A stretch of DNA of 64,000 nt from Megaera polyxenophila. Its GTDB lineage: Bacteria; Pseudomonadota; Alphaproteobacteria; Rickettsiales; Rickettsiaceae. Made by a program: the position numbers and the translations under genes. The notes beneath the pieces were generated by a model that saw nothing but the letters and a program-made list of their open reading frames with translations, ran no database searches and was not told the DNA's origin. The DNA lies in contig NZ_CP104166.1 in the NCBI RefSeq assembly GCF_029982035.1, forward strand, positions 1,302,001 through 1,366,000, written 5' to 3'. Of this stretch, positions 45,865 to 57,377 are shown in pieces; positions within the stretch are counted from its first letter, which is position 1, and the number at the start of each line of letters is the position of its first letter.

Positions 45865-45939
45865 ATAATTTCCATTTCCTTGTTGTGAAATTATATCTCA
45901 TTCTTCATTTTTAGCAGTCCAGTTTTTGGGTACCATTAT

Positions 45940-48544
45940 AATATTAAGAACAAGTTCACTTATTTCTTCTTCTTTATTAGCTATTTCTCCATTAATAAAT
46001 GACTGCTGATCTGTTAATACATCTTTACTATCAGTTATAAAATTCACTTGGGGATCACTATCTCCTTGAAGAGTAATGCGGTCTTTTTCTCTCTCTGTAG
46101 CGCTAAGGATAATATTGTTATCATTAAGTACATTCTCCTTTCTTATAATTTCTGCTCTTAAGTTATTCCTTTCTATTTCTTTACGCTGTTGCGTACTTTC
46201 ATTTTGTGTAATTTGATGTTGATATTCTTCTTCTCGTTGCCTAATTTTATTTTGTAGCTCCGTATAACTATCATATACATGTCTAGGTATCATCAGCAAA
46301 TCAGCTTGGTGTACAGCATCACCTACCGCAGAGTGTTTATATGCTGATAAATGATTTAAAAGTTCATCTTCAGAAGCAAGTGAGGGAAATTTGTTGATAG
46401 AGAAACTTACTGCATCTTTTACTGCATTTTTATACTGACATTTGGTTTCCCCTGGTAAAGTTGCAGGACAAGATTTATGATTACAATAACCATCTGGGCT
46501 ATAATTATCAGACCTTTGTCCTCCCACTTGAACAAAGATTCTTTCTTTAAATGCGCTTTCTTCCTCTCCTCTTACTGCAGCTTTTGCAGTTTTTAATCTC
46601 TTAATTTCTACTTTTAACCGTTCGATTTCTGTAAGCAAATTGCTTAATGTTTGATAATAACCCTTTATTGTAATCTCATCGCGACCATTATCTGCTTCTA
46701 TTCTAGTAATATCTCTTTGTGTTTGCCTTTCTAAAAGATCAAAATCTTTAGTTAGCTCATTTAATCCCTTTAATTTATTATCCAGTCCTGTTACAATAAT
46801 CGGCAATAAATCTCGTTCCTCTTCTAAAGTTGGTATTCTATCTTCTCTTAAATCTACTACTTCCTGCCTTTTATTCTCTATATATTCTTCCTTAGCCTTA
46901 ATTCTTAACTGTTCTTTGTCGATGGTTTGCGTGATATCTATTACATCTCTTTCTTCAGATACTAGATCATATTTAGGATGTCTTATCCCGTATTTAAACT
47001 TAACTTCTTCAGATTTATTTTTAGACGTTGAATCTGACATTACTTCATCCAGTTCTCTTTTAGGATGAGTTAGATTTCTAAGCTCTTGTTTAACTATCAG
47101 TAAGGTAAATTGTAATAACTTTTGTATTTGCTCTATTTCTAAATCATCTTGAATATTAGGATCACCATCTTGTTCAGCTAGTACTACTCTTCCTTCTGCA
47201 TCAGTTTTGATTAATTCTCCTAACTCATCAAGCCTAAAAATAAATTTCCTAAGTATAGTATGATCTAATTTGTGTTTTCTTAATGTGGTAAGAACACCCT
47301 TTACCCAAGAATCATTTTTTGTTAGTTTCTTAATGTCTTTATCTATTAAGTTTAATGTGTCCTGCAATTCAACTAATTGTTCTTGATTGAATGTTTTTAG
47401 TTCTTCGCGTATCTGTGTTTTTTTATCTTGCAATGTTAATGTTCTTAGTCGTGATCCTTGCTCCGCATTACTTTTGCACTCATACGCACTCAGTAAATCC
47501 GGATTACCAAATTTTTGCCAATTAAAAGGTTGTATTTCATTAACAATTTGTAAATCTTCGGCTCTTAAATCCTCATCTTTTAAGTCTCTGCAATTCCAGA
47601 TATCAATATTAGCATATACTGGTTGCTTTGATATCACTAGATTACTAATTAATCGGGCTGTATACCCTCCACAATATACGTTACCTTTCTGGATTGTAGG
47701 AGTTTTAGCTTCGCCTACTGCAATAACTTTTTCTGGTAATCTCGTCCTCAATAAATCACAAAGTACAACCATTTCTTGCTCGTATCGATTTCCTATGGAA
47801 TCATAACATCTCAAGCGTATTGTATCATCCCTGTGGCTTCTAATTTGTAATGTTACCCAATGTTGTTGACTTGGAATAATAACTGGTATTAATATCTGTT
47901 GACTAGGTTGTATCTTTAAAATTTCTGAAGCTATATCACCAACTTCTGCTTCACTGACGTTTCCTAATTCCAGTACTGTCCGTTTTGGTGCTAATATCTG
48001 ACTACTCTCATCAATTCGGCCATCTTTATCTCTTCTTAATTCTGCCCTAGCTAATAAAGCTTCTATCAAAACCATAACATCAGTTTCTGAGTAAAAGCCT
48101 CTTACTTCTTGTGATTTCATTTTTTCATTTATAGAAGACTTAACAGGCTTGGTAGTTTCCCCACCAATTCTTACTTTTCCTGATGGAGCATCATGCTCTC
48201 TCTTAACATCACTTATCTTTGGTTCTTTACGCTGTAGGTTAACCACCTCCTCTAGAGTAGATTCCAATAAATCTTGTATTTGCTCTATTTCTAAATCATC
48301 TTGAATATTAGGATCACCATCTTGTTCAGCTAGTACTACTCTTCCTTCTGCATCAGTTCTGATTAATTCTCCTAACTCATCAAGCCTAAAAATAAATTTC
48401 CTAAGTATAGTATGATCTAATTTGTGTTTTCTTAATGTGGTAAGAACACCCTTTACCCAAGAATCATTTTTTGTTAGTTTCTTAATGTCTTTATCTATTA
48501 AGTTTAATGTGTCCTGCAATTCAACTAATTGTTCTTGATTGAAT
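45940..48544 (-). pseudogene. Giant Ulp1-like effector, segment 2
   Basis: About 868 residues. In order: a helical unit (NQEQLVELQDTLNLIDKDIK..); a linker; a complete clan CE (C48/Ulp1-like) domain with HWVTLQIRS (His), LRCYDSIGN (Asp) and GNVYCGGYTA (Cys); a second copy of the NQEQLVELQ unit; a long coiled coil; and a Cys-rich patch CNHKSCPATLPGETKCQY. Domain plus unit duplicate the end of segment 1 almost exactly, a tandem repeat of about 400 residues. Such proteases cleave ubiquitin-like proteins and are used by intracellular bacteria on host targets. It still has a long open frame, but its start and end are provided by IS3 DNA. Confidence 0.8.
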
Positions 48545-49817
48545 ATAATGGTTATAATGGTACCCAAAAACTGGACTGCTAAAAATGAAGAATGAGATAT
48601 AATTTCACAACAAGGAAATGGAAATTATATGTCTAAAAAAGCGAAGCAATATAGTGCGACGGAAAAAACAAAAATTGTTATAGAAGCAATAAAAGCTGAA
48701 ATGACAATAGCACAAATAAGCAGTAAGTACGGGGTTCATGCAACTCAAATACAAGCATGAAAAAAAGAGGTATAGAAAATTTAGTTAGTGGTTTTCAAGT
48801 TAAGCCGGCAACAAAAGATCCAGACAATCAAGATTTGATAAAACAATTATATGAACAAATAGGACAGTTAAGCGTTGAGCGTGACTGGCTGAAAAAAAAA
48901 ATCTACATTGTTTGGACTTGGAAACTAGGAAAAGTATGATTGATAATAATTGTATAAATCTAAGCATTGTTAGGCAATGCGATCTACTTTTAATTAATAA
49001 ATCTACTTATTATTACAAGGCAAAAGGAATAACTACAAGAGACTTAGAAATAATGAAAGTAATTGATGAAATCTATACAGAGCATCCGTATTTCGGGCCA
49101 GAAGAATGTCCAAGCATCTTGTACCGTTTGGAATTGTTATTGGTCGCAAAGCGGTAAGTCGTTATTACGGAATAATGTCAATAGAAGCCATTTATCCTAA
49201 AATGAATTTAAGCAAGCGCAACCAAGCTCATAAGGTATATCCTTATCTTTTAAAAGGCGTTGAAATTACTAAGACAAATCAGGTATGGAGCACCGATATA
49301 ACTTATATTAGAATGGCACAAGGATTTGTATATCTAGTAGCCATTATTGATTGGTTTAGCCGTTATATTCTGAGCTGGAAGGTTTCTATTAGCTTAGAAA
49401 GTGATTTTTGCATCGACGCACTAGAAGAAGCCCTAGAAAAGCACGGTCAACCTGAGGTTTTTAATACCGATCAAGGTTCTCAATTTACGTCAAAAAATTT
49501 CATCTACGAACTTGTTAAACGTGAAATCAAGATTAGCATGGACGGTAAAGGTAGGGCTTTAGATAATGTATTTATTGAAAGATTTTGGCGTTCATTAAAA
49601 CAAGAAAAAATATATTTGATAATTTTAAATACTGTCAAGGAGGTAAAAAATGCTATAACAGATTACATAACTTTTTATAATAGTAAAAGGATGCACCAAT
49701 CCTTGGAATATTTAACTCCAGAACAGGTGTATTTAACAAAAATTATTGGCTAATATTATAACGCAAATTATATCTCATAATTTCTGATTTTTAGTCTAGA
49801 CAAATTGGGCCACCTTA
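48545..49817 (+). mobile_element. IS3-family element, copy H (decayed)
   Basis: 1273 bp, duplication GAAT on both sides (48541-48544, 49818-49821). The left end carries an extra partial end repeat, ATAATGGTT before ATAATGGTACCC. Both genes are frameshifted. Confidence 0.9.
48630..49753 (+). pseudogene. IS3 orfA/orfB of copy H, frameshifted
   Basis: Two single-base losses: one G in CATGGAAAA near 48760 breaks orfA, and one G in TTCGGGGCC near 49097 breaks orfB after HPYFG. The homopolymer before orfB has 10 A. This copy is inactive, unlike its sisters, so it is probably the oldest insertion here. Confidence 0.9.
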
Positions 49818-51410
49818 GAATGTTTTTAGTTCTTCGCGTATCTGTGTTTTTTTATCTTGCAATGTTAATGTTCTTAGTCGTGATCCTTGCTCCGCATTAC
49901 TTTTGCACTCATACGCACTCAGTAAATCCGGATTACCAAATTTTTGCCAATTAAAAGGTTGTATTTCATTAACAATTTGTAAATCTTCGGCTCTTAAATC
50001 CTCATCTTTTAAGTCTCTGCAATTCCAGATATCAATATTAGCATATACTGGTTGCTTTGATATCACTAGATTACTAATTAATCGGGCTGTATACCCTCCA
50101 CAATATACGTTACCTTTCTGGATTATAGGAGTTTTAGCTTCGCCTACTGCAATAACTTTTTCTGGTAATTTCATCCTCAATAAATCACAAAGTACAACCA
50201 TTTCTTGCTCGTATCGATTTCCTATGGAATCATAACATAGCAAGTGTATTGTACCATCCCTGTGGCTTCTAATTTGTAATGTTACCCAATGTACTCTACT
50301 TGGAATAATAACTGGTATTAATATCTGTTGACTAGGTTGTATCTTTAAAATTTCTGAAGCTATATCACCAACTTCTGCTTCACTGACGTTTCCTAATTCC
50401 AGTATTGTCCGTTTTGGTACTAATATCTGAATACTCTCATCAATTCGGCCATCTTTATCTCTTCTTAATCCTGCCCTAGCTAATAAAGCTTCTATCAAAA
50501 CCATAACATCAGTTTCTGAGTAAAAGCCTCTTACTTCTTGTGATTTCATTTTTTCATTACCAATTGTTGCTTTTTCTGGTTTTAAGTCTTGGTTTGTTTT
50601 AACAAGTACTTGTTTTATTCTATCTACTGCTTCTAATAACTTACCATCTTGAGTACATTTTCTAGTTTCCACTTGAATTGGATGGTTAATACAATCATTT
50701 TCTAAGAATTCATTTTGCTTTTCTAAGCTTAAACCTACAATAAAAAGGTCTTCTGTTAGAATCTTTAAGTGTTGTTTTCTAATTTCTTCTACTGCAAACT
50801 GATAATGAATTAAATCTGTGGTTTCTAATGTATTTAACGATTCAGGTAATAAAGCTTTTATATTCAGTTCTTTATATTCTAATTCGTATTTGTGTTGTTC
50901 TGTAACATTTGTAGATAATGCTAAAAAAGACAAAATATCTTTTTCAGAAAGTAAAGATATGTGCCTTATTAATTCCACACATATTGGACCACAAGAAACT
51001 ATTCCTTTATTATCTAAACTTGCATCTTTTTGGATAATTGTATTACTTAAATAGACATCTAAATTACAATGTTTTTTTATTATTGATGCTATTTTATAAA
51101 AATCTTTGTGAGCAGTTTCGCCCATAGGATTAACAATAATAAGTTTATTTTGAACCAATATCCCAAATATAAAGTAATTCTGTCCAACTCCAGGTTCTTT
51201 ACAGATAAAACTGAATCCTTGTCCTAAAGCATTTTTAAGCATATTTATGCTTAAAAACTGTTCTTTAAAATCTCCATCAAAAAACGTATACTTTAATAAT
51301 TCACCTTGTTTATTCAGGTATGTTAAATAAGTAATTACATCTGAAGTATACCAAGAATCAAAATTAGTTAAGTTGTTACTTTCAAATTCTATTATAGCTT
51401 TATTTTTCAT
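49818..51410 (-). pseudogene. Giant Ulp1-like effector, segment 1 (N-terminus)
   Basis: 531 residues from the ATG at 51410. Two clan CE (C48-like) domains. Domain 1 (about 15-155) keeps SCGPICVEL (Cys140) and Trp20, but the His and Asp places read QNYF and VNPMG, so it looks catalytically dead. Domain 2 (about 290-500) has HWVTLQIRS (His374), LLCYDSIGN (Asp394) and GNVYCGGYTA (Cys437). The frame ends at REELKTF, where IS3 copy H entered; the rejoined frame runs on as NQEQLVELQ. There is no signal peptide, as for type IV secreted effectors. A product of this segment alone would contain one intact protease-like domain. The homology is by motif only. Confidence 0.8.
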
Positions 51411-51653
51411 AATTTCCCCACAAGCATCATATAATGATTTGATAATACTTAGCCTATCAAGCGATTGTAAAATTAATAACTATTTTTGATATTAAGTTAT
51501 GACTATTTATTTAGCTAAGAGTTGAAAATACAACACAAACAAAATTTATATACCTGTTAATTTGTTTTATAAATTAAATAATTTGACCAAGAATTTTAGG
51601 AAATAAATAGCAAACTAGATAATAAATACGGGTTAATTGAGGAACCGGGAGAG

Positions 51654-52200
51654 TTGAATGCACTAGGTCGTGTGTATTTAGATAATGAACAATATTCTGA
51701 AGCTTTAGATTGTTTTGATTATATTATAGATAAACATTCATCATTTGCTAGTATAGCTCTTTATTATAAAGCATTTTGTATCATTCATAAAGAAGGAGGG
51801 GGATTTGATGCAAAAGTAAAAGCTAAAGTGGCACTAAAGAAATCATTAATGATGCTTGAAGACGATAGAAGTAGGATTCTATCGAGAAATCAGATATTAA
51901 AATCAATTAATGAAGTTGCAAGATCTAGGGGTAAAGGACTTGAATCTAACTGTTTTGCTAAACAAAACGAAGGTGAAGCACAACTACTATCCGTGCATAT
52001 AAACGCAATTAACTCAGCTATAGGTTCAGAAATATCCCCTGACTGCTTTAATGCTCCAGGTATAATAGGTGACCAATCACAAAAGCTGTTTGATGAGTTA
52101 TTAAAGGATCAATATGGTATTATAAAAGATTTTAGAATTAGCAAAAAATGTGTGATTGCCAGTAAAGTACTCATTCAAGATCATGCAGAGCAAGAAAGAA
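51654..52200 (+). pseudogene. Plus-strand effector-like gene, segment 1 (TPR-like)
   Basis: About 182 residues. It begins NALGRVYLDNEQYSEALDCF, DYIIDKHSSFASIALYYKAF, a tetratricopeptide-like helix pair, then a helical part ending QDHAEQER at IS3 copy C. No ATG lies in frame near the start; TTG 51654 is the best start, with GGGAGAG just before it, unless the true 5' end has been lost. It is divergent from the giant effector, 243 bp away, so a shared promoter region is likely. Confidence 0.65.
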
Positions 52201-52264
52201 TAAGGTGGCCCAATTTGTCTAGACTAAAAATCAGAAATTATGAGATATAATTTGCGTTATAATA

Positions 52265-53107
52265 TTAGCCAATAATTTTTGTTAAATACACCTGTTCTGG
52301 AGTTAAATATTCCAAGGATTGGTGCATCCTTTTACTATTATAAAAAGTTATGTAATCTGTTATAGCATTTTTTACCTCCTTGACAGTATTTAAAATTATC
52401 AAATATATTTTTTCTTGTTTTAATGAACGCCAAAATCTTTCAATAAATACATTATCTAAAGCCCTACCTTTACCGTCCATGCTAATCTTGATTTCACGTT
52501 TAACAAGTTCGTAGATGAAATTTTTTGACGTAAATTGAGAACCTTGATCGGTATTAAAAACCTCAGGTTGACCGTGCTTTTCTAGGGCTTCTTCTAGTGC
52601 GTCGATGCAAAAATCACTTTCTAAGCTAATAGAAACCTTCCAGCTCAGAATATAACGGCTAAACCAATCAATAATGGCTACTAGATATACAAATCCTTGT
52701 GCCATTCTAATATAAGTTATATCGGTGCTCCATACCTGATTTGTCTTAGTAATTTCAACGCCTTTTAAAAGATAAGGATATACCTTATGAGCTTGGTTGC
52801 GCTTGCTTAAATTCATTTTAGGATAAATGGCTTCTATTGACATTATTCCGTAATAACGACTTACCGCTTTGCGACCAATAACAATTCCAAACGGTACAAG
52901 ATGCTTGGACATTCTTCTGGCCCCGAAATACGGATGCTCTGTATAGATTTCATCAATTACTTTCATTATTTCTAAGTCTCTTGTAGTTATTCCTTTTGCC
53001 TTGTAATAATAAGTAGATTTATTAATTAAAAGTAGATCGCATTGCCTAACAATGCTTAGATTTATACAATTATTATCAATCATACTTTTCCTAGTTTCCA
53101 AGTCCAA
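52265..53107 (-). CDS. IS3-family transposase OrfB, copy C
   Basis: Complete, as copy A. Confidence 0.94.
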   Translation of the reverse strand: MDLETRKSMIDNNCINLSIVRQCDLLLINKSTYYYKAKGITTRDLEIMKVIDEIYTEHPYFGARRMSKHLVPFGIVIGRKAVSRYYGIMSIEAIYPKMNLSKRNQAHKVYPYLLKGVEITKTNQVWSTDITYIRMAQGFVYLVAIIDWFSRYILSWKVSISLESDFCIDALEEALEKHGQPEVFNTDQGSQFTSKNFIYELVKREIKISMDGKGRALDNVFIERFWRSLKQEKIYLIILNTVKEVKNAITDYITFYNSKRMHQSLEYLTPEQVYLTKIIG

Positions 53108-53390
53108 ACAATGTAGATTTTTTTTTCAGCCAGTCACGCTCAACGCTTAACTGTCCTATTTGTTCATATAATTGTTTTATCAAATCTTGATTGTCTGGAT
53201 CTTTTGTTGCCGGCTTAACTTGAAAACCACTAACTAAATTTTCTATACCTCTTTTTTTCCATGCTTGTATTTGAGTTGCATGAACCCCGTACTTACTGCT
53301 TATTTGTGCTATTGTCATTTCAGCTTTTATTGCTTCTATAACAATTTTTGTTTTTTCCGTCGCACTATATTGCTTCGCTTTTTTAGACAT
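53091..53390 (-). CDS. IS3-family OrfA, copy C
   Basis: 99 residues, 9-A form as copy B. Confidence 0.92.
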   Translation of the reverse strand: MSKKAKQYSATEKTKIVIEAIKAEMTIAQISSKYGVHATQIQAWKKRGIENLVSGFQVKPATKDPDNQDLIKQLYEQIGQLSVERDWLKKKSTLFGLGN

Positions 53391-53465
53391 ATAATTTCCA
53401 TTTCCTTGTTGTGAAATTATATCTCATTCTTCATTTTTAGCAGTCCAGTTTTTGGGTACCATTAT

Positions 53466-54702
53466 AGAATACTACAACAAAAGAAACTGAACTTTGAACA
53501 ATGGCTTGAAGATTATAAAGCGCTCCCTAAACTGCCAGAAACATATCTTTTACAAAAACCATCTTTAGAATTGGCAAATTATGATAATGCTATTAAATTT
53601 ATTACGACCCATGATGATAGCTATATTACATATAAAAATGAAGAATATGAAACATATCAAAAAATACTACAAATTTTAGAAAGCACAAAAATTATTTCAG
53701 AAAGGCAACTTTTTAAAAAAACAGATAATTTAGGTGAGAGAGTAACAGATACTGAGCTTATAGCATTTCCTGATGTATTCCGATATTGTAAAGAACAAGT
53801 TTTAGATGATTTAATGCGTTCATTAACTAATTCTCAAAAACAGTCTTGGGGCTATAAACATAGGGAAATACAGTCCTCTTCTTTTGAAACTGCAATTTAT
53901 ACCAAAAAGAAGTTTATAGAAGATACAGCCACTCTGATTAAAGTAGAAGAAGTAATTAAAATAGCTGGTGATATTTCACAAAAACTATTAGGACAACTAG
54001 ACCATCCAGTGTTTTGTGATCATGGAGATATGATCAAAGATATACTTACTAGTGAATTATTAACTATAGATCATGCATTTTTAGAGCAAAGACTCAAAGA
54101 CGTTAAAAATGAAGCAATGTTTTTTGGTAAGAAAGCTGAAATACAGGAATTTTGCTTGGGACTTAGAAAAATTGTATTAGGGAATGATAAAACTATAGAA
54201 TTACTAGATAATCAATCTTTTGCAAAAGATGAAGTAATAGCAGCTCTTAAGAAGATAATTGATATAGCTGAAGAGTCTTATAATACAGAGCAAAATAATT
54301 TTAATTCTTTACTGATGCAATTAGGCTTTAATGTTGGTGGTAATATTTTTGCTAAGCATCAGTTAGTACAGGTGATAAGAGATAAAACATTACTTAAAGA
54401 AGAACAGATAAACTATATACTAACTCACCTTGAAGTATATGAGAAATTAAGCGTAGATCATGCATTTTTAGAGCAAAGATTCAAAGACGTTAAAAATGAA
54501 GCAATATTTTTTGGCAAAAAAGCTGAAATACAGGAATTCTGCTTGGGGCGTAGAAAAATTGTATTAAGTGGTGATAAAATCATAGAATTACTAGATAATC
54601 AATCTTTTGCGAAAGATGAAATAGTAGCGGCTCTTAAGAAGATAGTTCAGATATCAGATAGCCCATCTTTAGCAGATAAAACTAGTTTTGATGCTTTACT
54701 AA
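53466..54702 (+). pseudogene. Plus-strand effector-like gene, segment 2
   Basis: About 412 residues, helical, containing a tandem repeat of about 125 residues: DHAFLEQRLKDVKNEAMFFG.. LLDNQSFAKDEVIAALKKII and DHAFLEQRFKDVKNEAIFFG.. LLDNQSFAKDEIVAALKKIV. No enzyme motif is seen. An internal ATG near 53571 is not preceded by a ribosome site; this is the middle of a larger protein. It ends at ..TSFDALL where IS3 copy D entered (target CTAA). Confidence 0.72.
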
Positions 54703-55789
54703 TAAGGTGGCCCAATTTGTCTAGACTAAAAATCAGAAATTATGAGATATAATTTGCGTTATAATATTAGCCAATAATTTTTGTTAAATACACCTGTTCT
54801 GGAGTTAAATATTCCAAGGATTGGTGCATCCTTTTACTATTATAAAAAGTTATGTAATCTGTTATAGCATTTTTTACCTCCTTGACAGTATTTAAAATTA
54901 TCAAATATATTTTTTCTTGTTTTAATGAACGCCAAAATCTTTCAATAAATACATTATCTAAAGCCCTACCTTTACCGTCCATGCTAATCTTGATTTCACG
55001 TTTAACAAGTTCGTAGATGAAATTTTTTGACGTAAATTGAGAACCTTGATCGGTATTAAAAACCTCAGGTTGACCGTGCTTTTCTAGGGCTTCTTCTAGT
55101 GCGTCGATGCAAAAATCACTTTCTAAGCTAATAGAAACCTTCCAGCTCAGAATATAACGGCTAAACCAATCAATAATGGCTACTAGATATACAAATCCTT
55201 GTGCCATTCTAATATAAGTTATATCGGTGCTCCATACCTGATTTGTCTTAGTAATTTCAACGCCTTTTAAAAGATAAGGATATACCTTATGAGCTTGGTT
55301 GCGCTTGCTTAAATTCATTTTAGGATAAATGGCTTCTATTGACATTATTCCGTAATAACGACTTACCGCTTTGCGACCAATAACAATTCCAAACGGTACA
55401 AGATGCTTGGACATTCTTCTGGCCCCGAAATACGGATGCTCTGTATAGATTTCATCAATTACTTTCATTATTTCTAAGTCTCTTGTAGTTATTCCTTTTG
55501 CCTTGTAATAATAAGTAGATTTATTAATTAAAAGTAGATCGCATTGCCTAACAATGCTTAGATTTATACAATTATTATCAATCATACTTTTCCTAGTTTC
55601 CAAGTCCAAACAATGTAGATTTTTTTTTCAGCCAGTCACGCTCAACGCTTAACTGTCCTATTTGTTCATATAATTGTTTTATCAAATCTTGATTGTCTGG
55701 ATCTTTTGTTGCCGGCTTAACTTGAAAACCACTAACTAAATTTTCTATACCTCTTTTTTTCCATGCTTGTATTTGAGTTGCATGAACCC
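54703..55789 (-). mobile_element. IS3-family element, copy D, truncated
   Basis: Has the orfB end and the first part of orfA (as read from that end), but stops at ..GCATGAACCC where copy E begins. The missing part of orfA and the other end of D are not found beyond copy E, so DNA has been deleted. Confidence 0.92.
54767..55609 (-). CDS. IS3-family transposase OrfB, copy D
   Basis: Complete OrfB in a truncated element. Its orfA (remnant 55593-55789) has lost the first 36 codons or so, including most of the helix-turn-helix. Confidence 0.93.
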   Translation of the reverse strand: MDLETRKSMIDNNCINLSIVRQCDLLLINKSTYYYKAKGITTRDLEIMKVIDEIYTEHPYFGARRMSKHLVPFGIVIGRKAVSRYYGIMSIEAIYPKMNLSKRNQAHKVYPYLLKGVEITKTNQVWSTDITYIRMAQGFVYLVAIIDWFSRYILSWKVSISLESDFCIDALEEALEKHGQPEVFNTDQGSQFTSKNFIYELVKREIKISMDGKGRALDNVFIERFWRSLKQEKIYLIILNTVKEVKNAITDYITFYNSKRMHQSLEYLTPEQVYLTKIIG

Positions 55790-55853
55790 TAAGGTGGCCC
55801 AATTTGTCTAGACTAAAAATCAGAAATTATGAGATATAATTTGCGTTATAATA

Positions 55854-56696
55854 TTAGCCAATAATTTTTGTTAAATACACCTGTTCTGGAGTTAAATATT
55901 CCAAGGATTGGTGCATCCTTTTACTATTATAAAAAGTTATGTAATCTGTTATAGCATTTTTTACCTCCTTGACAGTATTTAAAATTATCAAATATATTTT
56001 TTCTTGTTTTAATGAACGCCAAAATCTTTCAATAAATACATTATCTAAAGCCCTACCTTTACCGTCCATGCTAATCTTGATTTCACGTTTAACAAGTTCG
56101 TAGATGAAATTTTTTGACGTAAATTGAGAACCTTGATCGGTATTAAAAACCTCAGGTTGACCGTGCTTTTCTAGGGCTTCTTCTAGTGCGTCGATGCAAA
56201 AATCACTTTCTAAGCTAATAGAAACCTTCCAGCTCAGAATATAACGGCTAAACCAATCAATAATGGCTACTAGATATACAAATCCTTGTGCCATTCTAAT
56301 ATAAGTTATATCGGTGCTCCATACCTGATTTGTCTTAGTAATTTCAACGCCTTTTAAAAGATAAGGATATACCTTATGAGCTTGGTTGCGCTTGCTTAAA
56401 TTCATTTTAGGATAAATGGCTTCTATTGACATTATTCCGTAATAACGACTTACCGCTTTGCGACCAATAACAATTCCAAACGGTACAAGATGCTTGGACA
56501 TTCTTCTGGCCCCGAAATACGGATGCTCTGTATAGATTTCATCAATTACTTTCATTATTTCTAAGTCTCTTGTAGTTATTCCTTTTGCCTTGTAATAATA
56601 AGTAGATTTATTAATTAAAAGTAGATCGCATTGCCTAACAATGCTTAGATTTATACAATTATTATCAATCATACTTTTCCTAGTTTCCAAGTCCAA
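55854..56696 (-). CDS. IS3-family transposase OrfB, copy E
   Basis: Complete, as copy A. Confidence 0.94.
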   Translation of the reverse strand: MDLETRKSMIDNNCINLSIVRQCDLLLINKSTYYYKAKGITTRDLEIMKVIDEIYTEHPYFGARRMSKHLVPFGIVIGRKAVSRYYGIMSIEAIYPKMNLSKRNQAHKVYPYLLKGVEITKTNQVWSTDITYIRMAQGFVYLVAIIDWFSRYILSWKVSISLESDFCIDALEEALEKHGQPEVFNTDQGSQFTSKNFIYELVKREIKISMDGKGRALDNVFIERFWRSLKQEKIYLIILNTVKEVKNAITDYITFYNSKRMHQSLEYLTPEQVYLTKIIG

Positions 56697-56977
56697 ACAA
56701 TGTAGATTTTTTTCAGCCAGTCACGCTCAACGCTTAACTGTCCTATTTGTTCATATAATTGTTTTATCAAATCTTGATTGTCTGGATCTTTTGTTGCCGG
56801 CTTAACTTGAAAACCACTAACTAAATTTTCTATACCTCTTTTTTTCCATGCTTGTATTTGAGTTGCATGAACCCCGTACTTACTGCTTATTTGTGCTATT
56901 GTCATTTCAGCTTTTATTGCTTCTATAACAATTTTTGTTTTTTCCGTCGCACTATATTGCTTCGCTTTTTTAGACAT
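56669..56977 (-). CDS. IS3-family OrfA, copy E
   Basis: 102 residues, same 7-A form as copy A, which suggests A and E descend from one parent. Confidence 0.92.
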   Translation of the reverse strand: MSKKAKQYSATEKTKIVIEAIKAEMTIAQISSKYGVHATQIQAWKKRGIENLVSGFQVKPATKDPDNQDLIKQLYEQIGQLSVERDWLKKIYIVWTWKLGKV

Positions 56978-57059
56978 ATAATTTCCATTTCCTTGTTGTG
57001 AAATTATATCTCATTCTTCATTTTTAGCAGTCCAGTTTTTGGGTACCATTATATGCTGC

Positions 57060-57304
57060 CATCGTGTTTTTGGTAGAACATTGCTAGCCTTACTCACCCA
57101 TTGATCCGTTTGTTTCTTACCACAACGAGAACAAAACCTACCTTTACAGCTGAATGCTACCGATTTATTGCGGTTACAATCACGGCAGCTATAACGTTTA
57201 AATCCTAAATATTTCGTTCCACACGATATAACTTTAGTGACGTTGAAAATAATGCCGTATCTTAGCTTGCCGTATTTTTTAGCGAAATCGAGACCAATTA
57301 CCAC
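57060..57304 (-). pseudogene. IS91 transposase N-terminal fragment
   Basis: About 82 residues with the complete zinc-binding region (CRDCNRNKSVAFSCKGRFCS, CGKKQ) and nothing of the HUH domain. The copy 1 type sequence is kept at the place where copy 2 has its 2-bp insertion. Confidence 0.88.
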
Positions 57305-57377
57305 GGTCTAGAAAAATATGTTTTATAGATATTCCTTTACCGACTATTTCCATAAATTACTTATAGTTAATGTTTTC

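Larger units (their letters stand above)
44675..45939 (-). mobile_element. IS3-family element, copy B
   Basis: 1265 bp, duplication AATA on both sides (44671-44674, 45940-45943). It separates segments 2 and 3 of the giant effector gene. Confidence 0.93.
52201..53465 (-). mobile_element. IS3-family element, copy C
   Basis: 1265 bp, duplication AGAA (52197-52200, 53466-53469). Removing it joins segments 1 and 2 in frame as HAEQERILQQKKLNFEQWLE. Confidence 0.94.
55790..57052 (-). mobile_element. IS3-family element, copy E
   Basis: 1263 bp with the 7-A homopolymer. The left neighbour bases are ACCC and the right are ATGC, so the usual 4-bp duplication is missing: the right side was replaced by the IS91 fragment through deletion or recombination. 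Confidence 0.92.

Noticed and set aside
47387..47806. 139-codon plus-strand frame inside the giant effector gene (and the similar frame at 49903)
   Set aside because: Antisense shadow of the duplicated protease module; it recurs only because the module is duplicated.
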